DNA of 64,000 nucleotides from Tenebrio molitor (lineage: Eukaryota; Arthropoda; Insecta; Coleoptera; Tenebrionidae), in assembly GCF_963966145.1 (NCBI RefSeq), contig NC_091056.1, positions 4,428,217-4,492,216 on the forward strand, read 5' to 3'. The notes under the pieces were generated by a model, which was given only the letters and a program-made list of their open reading frames with translations, searched no databases and had not been told where the DNA came from. This document shows positions 56,890-64,000 of the stretch, piece by piece; position 1 is the stretch's first letter, and each line of letters opens with the position of its first letter. A program made the translations under genes and the position numbers.

Positions 56890-57756
56890 CTTTACTGAAT
56901 TATCCACAAAATATAAATCTTCAACGCTATGGACCTATTATTCAATGCTTAGAAGTACGATCACCTTACATCAAAATATAAATTGAGAACATTATAAAAA
57001 ATTACGAGCATTACTAAAACGAAAATCAGAAGGTTTTCAGCCTAAAAATGCGAAAACTTTTTCTAGCGAAGATATCAATAACTTTTTAACTAAAGCATCT
57101 GATGATAAATACCTAGCAACAAAGGTAAGATATTAAGTAAATCTTTCACATAGTTATTTCATTACATTCTGTAATTTAAGGTTGCTTTAATAATGGGAGT
57201 AATGAGTGCATGCAGTAGTAATGAGTTGTATGAAATGAAAATAACCCATTTACAAGATGTTGGATCAGCTTTTTTGGTTAATGTGCCAAATATCAAGACA
57301 AAAATTTGCCGAAAATTTACGGTTACGGATAACTTTTACAAAATATGCAAGACATATATAAGTCTTCGATCAAGTCATGTAACCAGTGACACATTCTTTT
57401 TAAATTACCAAAATGGTAAATGTACAACTCAGAGAATTGGGATAAACAAATTTACAAAAATGGGGAAGGCTATCGCTGCTTTCCTCAAATTACCGAATCC
57501 AGAACAATATTCTGGGCACAGTTTCCGCAGATCTTCTGTAACAATACTGGTTGACGCAGGCGGGGATATTACTGCTCTCAAAAGACACGGTGGATGGAAG
57601 TCCACCGCCGTAGCAGAAGGCTACATGGACGAATCCGTCAAAAATAAAACCGATACGGCCAACAAAATATCATCTTCAATTCAACCAAAAGTAAACCAAA
57701 CGAATCAATGTACATATATGCAATTCAAATGTTTCGACAAATCACCAAAACATTAG

Positions 57757-58275
57757 TTTTGATGTTAATTCTATCCCTGCGATTAACTTGACCAATTGTT
57801 CACATATTACAATTCATAATAACTATAAATAAATAGCATCATCTTGTAAGATTAGATACGTGATATTTGTTAAGCTAAATACATAGATTTTTGTGTTAAT
57901 TATTATGAGATATTATACGATTAATATAATTTTCGATAACTATGTACTGTGTATTGTATGAAATATTTGTTAGAATAAAATAATAGTGTTTCTAAAAATA
58001 TGTATGTAATGTAACAACATTTTCCAACAAAAAAGCTTCAACAAAAATATTTAGTAGTCGTGGATAAAGTATAGTATATTATTATTTTTTGTTTGCATTT
58101 TTAAGAATGATTTATTGTTCAAAATATAACTGTGTTTTATTTTTATTATCTATCAATTGGGCATTTAGATTTGAATATACCGCTTTTCGAGAGTTTGGTA
58201 CCTTTCAGTTGAAATTGGTACTTTTTTGTAGTGCGGTTGGTACAAAAACTTTTAGTCATCTGGCAACGCTCGCTC
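57757..58275. other. AT-rich non-coding stretch
   Basis: Probable 3' UTR of the recombinase; AATAAA-like signals occur at about 57827 and 57975. I see no gene. Confidence 0.3.
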
Positions 58276-58308
58276 TGAATGTCAACGTGAATAAATCCAA
58301 GCAAGCGT
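58276..58308 (+). rRNA. Short 28S fragment at an R2-like 5' junction
   Basis: CTCTGAATGTCAACGTGAA through AAGCAAGCG is conserved 28S upstream of the R2 site (compare 47530-47560), with two changes. The next element starts right after it. Confidence 0.75.
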
Positions 58309-58496
58309 GCAGACGTGTCTCGTCCATGAAAACATAACCGCACTTATTTGTTTTGCACATGCTGTGTCTTTTGTGCCCCATCGACGCCGCCCCATTAACC
58401 CACTGTATCCAGGCATCGAGGGCCCCCCCAACAGTGCCGCCTCAACATCGAGCGACACCCCAGACAGGCCCCCCGACAGACGAGCCTTGTCCCAAC

Positions 58497-58849
58497 CAAG
58501 GAGTATAGAATAATAGGGAGGGGACATACGGCCGGCCGAGTGAAGCCGCCTTAATGCGCATGTCTGCTATTAGTACGCCCCAAGAAAGTAAATAAAATCA
58601 CTTGCGTTGTGATATTTAATGTGGTTTTCTAGTTTGTCATACTCTGAACACATTTGTGATGCAAAAAAAAATTATAGTGTTTTATTTTCCTGCAGTTTTA
58701 TTGTTAATTCCCAACATCTCAAGTAGTGTTAACTGGGGCGTACCTCACGGGTTGCATAAAATTGCGCCCGTTTCCTTGTCCCTCACCGCTTCAATTTACC
58801 GCGCCCATAAGCTAGCTTATGTCCCCTCCCTATTATTCTATACTCCTTG
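58497..58849. mobile_element. 353-bp MITE with 8-bp duplication in the R2-like leader
   Basis: CAAGGAGTATAGAATAATAG on the left is complementary to the right end finishing CTATACTCCTTG. GTCCCAAC occurs at 58489-58496 and 58850-58857. The size and duplication suggest a hAT-type MITE. Confidence 0.85.
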
Positions 58850-59538
58850 GTCCCAACAACGACAACATAACCTAAGATCAGTTTGCACTTGCACTACAGC
58901 CAATTGGCCCCCCTAGCGTCAACAGAAAATCTGTGACCGCTAGCAGCTGAGGCCCCCTCAAACACAGTCGCCCCCATCATCCAGAGAGACAGGGCCCCAG
59001 CCCCAGATACAAGACCGGCCTGCCGAAGCTAACGTTTTGGCGGGAAGTCGGTCCATCAGTATGCGGACAACAAATTCACCAATAGAAGAGTCTTCACCCC
59101 CGGCCGGATAGCGTGCCCCCCCCCTTGATGCGACCGACTCGCGCGGACCCCAAAAACTCTCGCACCAGAAGCTCAAAACTCCCACCGGGAGCTTTCGAAA
59201 GCTCAAAAGCTCAACGCCCACGAGGAACAAAAATCTCATCGAGCTTTTTGAATTTTTTGTGCTTTCGGCCAAAACGCCCACCGCCGAAGTCTTAACCGAT
59301 TCGAAACTCCGTGCACCGCGCGGGCACGCCCACGGTAGAGATCACTGAAATCTCGGCCCAAAATATCGCGCTTTCCGTCTCGGCACCAAAATCTCCCGCG
59401 TCGCGACGAAACCCGCCAGGAAACGTTCAACGCTGCCCACAGCTGAAGCAGCAAGCTCCAAGCGGTGCAAACCACACCCCCTCAGAGTGGTGATTACAGG
59501 ATGCCCTCTAAGAAACCTAATTCAAATAAGGGGACTAA

Positions 59539-59636
59539 TGCCCGTTTGCACAGCCGTACTAAGAAATGCTTAAGTATTGGAATCCCATTGTTATCCAATA
59601 CTTAAGCATTGCTTAGTACGACGGTGCAAACGGGCA
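59539..59636. mobile_element. 98-bp PIF/Harbinger-like MITE with TAA duplication
   Basis: A near-perfect palindrome (TGCCCGTTTGCAC ... GTGCAAACGGGCA) has TAA on both sides (59536-59538, 59637-59639). It sits in the R2-like leader just before the zinc-finger ORF. Confidence 0.85.
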
Positions 59637-59689
59637 TAAGACCAGCAAGGCCAATTCTGGGCCCCTGAATCCACCACCAACGGCAGATC

Positions 59690-61024
59690 ACCGCTGTGCG
59701 GCATGTGGAGCCGCCTTTAACCAAAACACAAGTCTAATCCGTCACTCCAAAGAGTGCAAAATGAGCCATTGCAGATTTTGCGAGAGGTCTTCTTCCTCTC
59801 TGGCTGGCACCCGTCAGCACGAGAGGAAGGCCCACCCCACTGAATACGAGCAAAAAATCTCTGAAAGGCTACCGGAACCGGAGGCATAGTTGCACCTCAG
59901 GAAAAATCTTTTGGGAAATCACATGGTAGCGGCGACGGGTCTGACTCAGAACCAGATCCGCTACCGCAGGGAGAAATCAGTGTATAAATTATACCTGGAA
60001 AAAACGTGCTAGGAGGTGAACCGAGCCATCGGGCAAGACAGCCCTCCTACACAGGTCATGCGTGACGGAGCTATAAGAACTGCTAGTTCAAAAACTCCTT
60101 GCAGGGAAAGTAACGATGCGATTAAGCCCAAGACCGTGTTGCCCCGAGTCAAGTCTATAGGGGCAGATTCGACCAAAGCCGAAGGTAGCGGCGCAGGACC
60201 GAGACCGAACACCCGTTCCGGAAAACCAAGTCTACTCAAAATCATCAATCTACTCAAAAAAGTGTCAGGGCGGCGAAAAATGTACCTAAGACATCGAACG
60301 CAGAGGTTTCGCCTCCTTCCAGGCAAACGAAGAAGAGGTTAGAGGTAGAGGCCTGTAGATGTTCACGGGGAACCGGGGCTGGCTCCCCGTCAGGCAACGA
60401 TCACAACAATGCAGAGCAAAGTCCAACCGTCAGCCGTCGTATTCTAAGGTCGACAGACCAGAGAAACAAGTTAACCACACGAGCTACCACGACAACTCGT
60501 CAACGGCTCAATCGAAGTCTCCAACAGAACGAGCAGGCTGAGTTGCATGGTAGCTCAGCAATCGTACTAGAGAGCGAGGCAATCAGTCTTCATTTGAAGC
60601 AATGCCTGGTTTCTTTACCTAAAGACGAGACGTCTCTCGTTGTGTTGATCAGGGCAGCCCTGAATGAGCCGCGAGAACGACTCATTGAACTCGTCGACGA
60701 CTGGCTCGTCGACACAATGCAGGGCCAGCCCAGGAATAAGAGGCGCCAGCGTAAGAACTGCCGCTGTGAGGCTGATTCGAAAATTCCATCCGAAGGTCGT
60801 GACGCTGTGGTAAAAACAGCCCACCACTAGGGACAATTAAAGACGGGTAGTTCCTTGCGAGCTGCTCGCTTTAAAAGAGCGCAGGACCTCTACTGCAAAG
60901 ATCGATCGGGCCTGGCGGAAGCCATACTAGTGGGGAGACCCCTAGACTCCAACAAAGCGTTGGATGTGCCTCGCCAAAAGGACGTCGATGACCTCTACGG
61001 TGGCATCTTCGAGTCATCGTTTTA
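59690..61024 (+). pseudogene. R2-like ORF, N-terminal zinc fingers and pre-RT region
   Basis: The first finger is CAACGAAF-type CCHC (C-x2-C ... H-x4-C, near 59698-59760) and the second CCHH (CRFCERSSSSLAGTRQHERK..H). A Myb-like segment follows (LTQNQIRYRREKSVYKLYLE). In other frames come a basic linker, a helical stretch (LPKDETSLVVLIRAALNEPR) and a pre-RT motif (RFKRAQDLYCKDRSGLAEAI ... DVDDLYGGIFESSF). Multiple finger types point to an R2 lineage with two or three fingers, unlike the single-finger R2 at 46007. Stops at 59887 and 60010 and several frameshifts are present. Confidence 0.7.
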
Positions 61025-61140
61025 ATCCGAAATGGGCAAGTTCCACGACGAAATTCCGATTCGGAACATTTTTACTGTGATTTTTCATATTTGCCTGAGT
61101 AAAAACTAGAGAACGTCGTTCCTGGTGACCGTGATTTCTC

Positions 61141-61345
61141 AGTCACCGTGATTTCAAAGTTACCACGACTGATCACGACTAATTTTTACAGGAAATCGTT
61201 ATCGCTAAATCACTCAATACACATATTTGATGCAGTTACTTTAGTCGCAGTTATTTTAACCTGTTTATAAACTATAATTTAAAAGATAATTATTAATGTA
61301 TTATTACACTCCGGCTTATCATGAACAGAACAGGTACGTTATCAC
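61141..61345. other. AT-rich non-coding stretch
   Basis: I see no gene. The GTTATCAC at 61338-61345 is the target duplication of the next element. Confidence 0.4.
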
Positions 61346-63812
61346 TAAGGGCCGGATTTATATGCACTAAAAAAGTCGAAATATGCATGCAAGATATGCT
61401 TCCGAGATTACAAAATATGCACTTTAGTATGCAAAATATGCACCTAAATATGCTTTAAAAAACCGAAAGATGCACGTTTTTTTTAATTTAAAATTTATAT
61501 GAATTAAAAAATAATACAATTATAATACAATGTTGCTTTAATTACTATTAAAATGACAAATAAGGTACTTTTCTAAATTTTCTGGAGTAAAATTTTGTCT
61601 TCTATCAGACAAAATATTTTTATATCTTGAAAACAATCATTCGACGTCGCAAGATGTTACCGGTGCGTATTCAAACTGTGGGATCTTTTCTACTGCTATG
61701 GTGCAGTCAGTGGAACCAAAGCCATTCAGCACTTGAGATATCTCGTATAAAACGGAAAATCCCGGATTTTTGGTTAAAACAGCTTCAAGTTTGGTATATG
61801 CCTTTTTACAAACTACACCTGGTGCCATTCTAAAAGAATCTCGGATGGTCGCTATTCTTTCCATATTCTTGACGATGGTTTCTCCTGTTGATTCCAGTGC
61901 TTTGATTGTCTGAACTAGAATTTTGAAGTGAGTGGCAATGTACGCTAAGTCGTTTTGTATCCTGGCGTTATTAAATGCATGCTGTGATTCTTGTATTGCT
62001 ACTGAGTCCGAACTGTTAAAACTATCAACAACCTAAAATGAACGTTTTTTTTTTATTTTTATATAAGGTATAACCTACGTACTTATCTTTTATGGTTGTG
62101 AAGTTTTCTTGGTAAAAAACTGTTGCTTCGAGCCAAGTGCCCCAACGAGTTAGAACTGGTTCTGGTGGTAGTTTAAGATTCGGACACTTTTCTGTGTACA
62201 CTTCTCTTCGAAGTGGCGCTTTTAAAAATACCTTTTTGGTGTTTGATATCAACTGCGACTAAATTTAACCCATGTGCAAGGCAAGTAACGTGCAGCATAG
62301 CTGGATAAAACACTTTCAAATTTTTGCCGGCTTTTAACATGTAGGCGACTCCATCCGTGTATAAAATTTTAACTTTTTCTTCATTACTTCCCGTAGGCCA
62401 TAGCACTCCTGAATAAAACAATATTTTTAAAAGGTCCGTCGCAATCACAACCACTTTAACGTACTCCAGTTAACTGAATCAGAGGGTAGACATTGAAATC
62501 GTACCTATGTTTTAACTTTTCTTAATATGAATACGTTTTAAGCGGTTGTGACTAAGCTTTTATTCAAAACTGAAAGAAAAATGCATACAATAAATAAATA
62601 AGTTAACTCACGCAGCGAATCATTAACAAATCTTGCTACCGTGTTAGAATTCGTTCTCTCTAAAACTTTTGATGTAAGTAGATACGGTTTGCAAAATTCA
62701 CTTGCTCTAAGTGCCCCAACAATACAATTTGCTACAGCATTTCCCCTTACATCAGTTGTTTCGTCAACTGAAATCCAAATGTCACTTATACCAATATTGT
62801 CCCGAATCTTCTGTATTTGCTGTGTATAAGAATGGAAAATATAAATAATGGTACTGCTTCAACTTTATGAAACTGACCGAATCATATCATTTATTTAAAT
62901 AATTTTTACGTAAGGAGGATTCGTTTGGAATTTTGTGTTTGCAATATTTTTCCAAAAACGAATTAAATTTGGGATTTTCTATTTTCGTCCACGGTATATT
63001 TGCTGCCAAAAATGCTTCACACATATCAAAAGTAAAATAATCTTGTACTACTTGAGTTTGGCCCAAAAATAATTGTCTTAAAGGCATCTTCTGTTTTTTT
63101 GCATTTTCTTTATGTAAATTTGTGTTTAGGTGTTGGTCGACTAAATATTTTTTTTCGCTTGATACCTTTCATTTGAAAATAAATATTTAAATAAGAATTT
63201 AACACCTAATCTAATTTTGTAACAGACATCGAATTATTCATTTAACTTACGTGTTTGGAACATATTTGACAAAAAATGACTTTCCCGTCAGTAGTAAGAT
63301 GTTCCGATTTTGATATCCATCCACGGAGTTGTTCACCTCTGCACGCTTTCACTTTAGGCATATTGAAAATAACAACACTAAAATCAACACTGGAAACTAA
63401 AATCTTATCTAACAGAAATATATCTCCAGTAAGCTGTTGAACATACGAAAGACGCTGTGATTATGAGAGAAACAGTCATATTATATTATTTAGAGTGCAT
63501 CCCAATAAATATTATTATTTTATTGCCGACTTTTGTCTTTTGTCGGCAGTATCGGCACATTTTTGCAACTTCCACATCAAAAGCGGCATTTCCTTGAAGC
63601 GACTAGACCAGATGTGCGTTTCCTTGGGTTCGTAAAATGCAAAAAAATATGCATTTATTGTAAAATATGCTTTTATTGCTAAATATGCAATAATATGCAT
63701 AATAAGAATGGTGTCATTTTATTTAGAATTATCTGAAACGCCAAGAAAACTGCAAAATAATCCGAACACGTTTAGCAAAAAAATATGCAAATGCATATAA
63801 ATCCGGCCTTTA
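61346..63812 (-). mobile_element. Complete hAT element with 8-bp duplication
   Basis: The ends are TAAGGGCCGGATTTATATGC and its complement finishing GGCCTTTA; GTTATCAC flanks both (61338-61345 and 63813-63820). Many ATATGCA/TGCATAT motifs lie just inside each end, probably transposase binding sites. It carries its own minus-strand transposase, so it was once autonomous. Confidence 0.92.
61538..63361 (-). pseudogene. hAT transposase related to CGGBP1, multi-exon
   Basis: From the ATG at 63361 a BED-like finger exon (LTTDGKVIFCQICSKH) leads via a short intron to an exon with HLNTNLHKENAKKQK and FTFDMCEAFLAANIPWTKIE. Next come DIWISVDETTDVRGN (first Asp, near 62790), KILYTDGVAYMLKAGKNLKV (second Asp), LHVTCLAHGLNLVA and PEPVLTRWGTWLEATVFY. 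The C-terminal FSRYKNILSDRRQNFTPENL (near 61600) carries the dimerisation end. A TGA at 61637, where the family usually has Arg, and small frameshifts near 62450 and 62240 break it. CGGBP1 of vertebrates comes from this hAT group. Confidence 0.82.
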
Positions 63813-64000
63813 GTTATCACTCCAGATTTAGCTTGGCAAAAATTGCTACCTTTCAGTAAGATAGCTTTTGTTTTGTAATAGTGCCAGATGGTAATAACAT
63901 TTCAGATTACAGAATTCTGTACAATTTCTATTTTGTTGTCGGGTAACGACAAGCAAGTTTATAACTGCATAATAACCAGCGATTTAAGAATTTAAGAAAA
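63813..64000. other. AT-rich non-coding stretch
   Basis: Flanking sequence beyond the hAT; I see no gene. Confidence 0.4.

Larger units (their letters stand above)
55031..57756 (+). pseudogene. Crypton-like tyrosine recombinase, interrupted by a hAT
   Basis: The 5' piece (55031-55219) starts at an ATG and has a frameshift near 55140. The reading resumes after the hAT at 56898 with SAM-like helices (KYKSSTLWTYYSMLRSTI). A 56-bp intron 57125-57180 (GTAAGA...TTTAAG) precedes the catalytic exon, which holds HSFRRSS (HxxR), the GGW position (KRHGGWKSTAV) and the nucleophile Tyr (AEGYMDES). The first catalytic Arg, expected two residues before the N of SSNELYEM, is Ser. Such proteins cut and join DNA through a 3'-phosphotyrosine. 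It is dead by frameshift, insertion, a stop near 56979 and probably the missing Arg. Confidence 0.8.
58309..61140 (+). mobile_element. R2-like LINE, 5' half, with two nested MITEs
   Basis: It starts TGCAGACGTGTC directly after 28S. A long GC-rich leader is followed by the zinc-finger ORF at about 59690-61020. The RT is not present; recognisable text ends near 61030. The 5' 28S junction differs from that of the copy at 47583, which fits variable 5' target deletions made during R2-type insertion. Confidence 0.65.

Noticed and set aside
60009..60342. Two overlapping 105-108-residue frames on opposite strands as genes
   Set aside because: The plus frame is part of the broken R2-like ORF; the minus frame is its shadow.

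Overview
This is a eukaryotic nuclear window, almost certainly from an arthropod and most likely an insect. The evidence is AT-rich DNA with short GT-AG introns, P-element, piggyBac, hAT, Tc1/mariner and Crypton-like transposases, R1- and R2-type LINEs, a long-LTR Ty3/Gypsy element and 28S rRNA fragments. I cannot name the species. Nearly the whole window is transposon-derived. Every recognisable coding sequence is broken or partial, except perhaps two short exon models of unknown function (5.3-5.7 kb and 14.6 kb).

Layout. 0-5 kb: a hAT terminus, a long-inverted-repeat element (766-1932), a 2.4-kb non-autonomous hAT (2142-4538) and the 3' end of an endonuclease-type LINE. 5-9 kb: a small two-exon coiled-coil gene abutting a lightly damaged LINE on the minus strand. 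9-11.6 kb: non-coding DNA with tandem repeats. 11.6-14.9 kb: a LINE ORF1 split by a BED-finger hAT, then an orphan 3' exon. 15-18 kb: an intronless matrix metalloproteinase (MMP) pseudogene on the minus strand, cut by two TA-flanked DNA transposons. 18.4-25 kb: MITEs, a mariner relic with a MITE inside it, and a piggyBac pseudogene. 25.2-38.2 kb: a four-level nest. A Tc1/mariner-like element contains a LINE fragment, which contains an 8.8-kb Gypsy element with near-identical LTRs; a small MITE sits in the right arm. 38.5-41.8 kb: GC-richer R1/Jockey-like LINE pieces. 42-44.8 kb: a P-element transposase relic. 45-48.2 kb: an R2 relic whose zinc finger is joined in frame to its endonuclease, followed by 28S rDNA pieces and the 5' part of a second R2-like element. 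48.6-53.3 kb: a tRNA-type SINE and a CR1/Jockey-type LINE. 53.4-57.8 kb: a hAT fragment, a MITE and a tyrosine-recombinase (Crypton-like) pseudogene interrupted by a hAT with an 8-bp target duplication. 58.3-61.1 kb: an R2-like 5' half next to a short 28S piece, carrying two MITEs. 61.3-63.8 kb: a hAT related to CGGBP1.

The genes do not form a pathway. What the window records best is order of insertion. Many target-site duplications are readable (TA, TAA, 8 bp, 4 bp), so nested elements can be removed on paper and relative ages inferred. The Gypsy copy, with only about eight LTR differences in 2067 bp, is the youngest large insertion. The most unusual items are the displaced R2/28S material, the in-frame R2 deletion product, the single-exon MMP and the transposase with about 84 residues between its last two catalytic acids.
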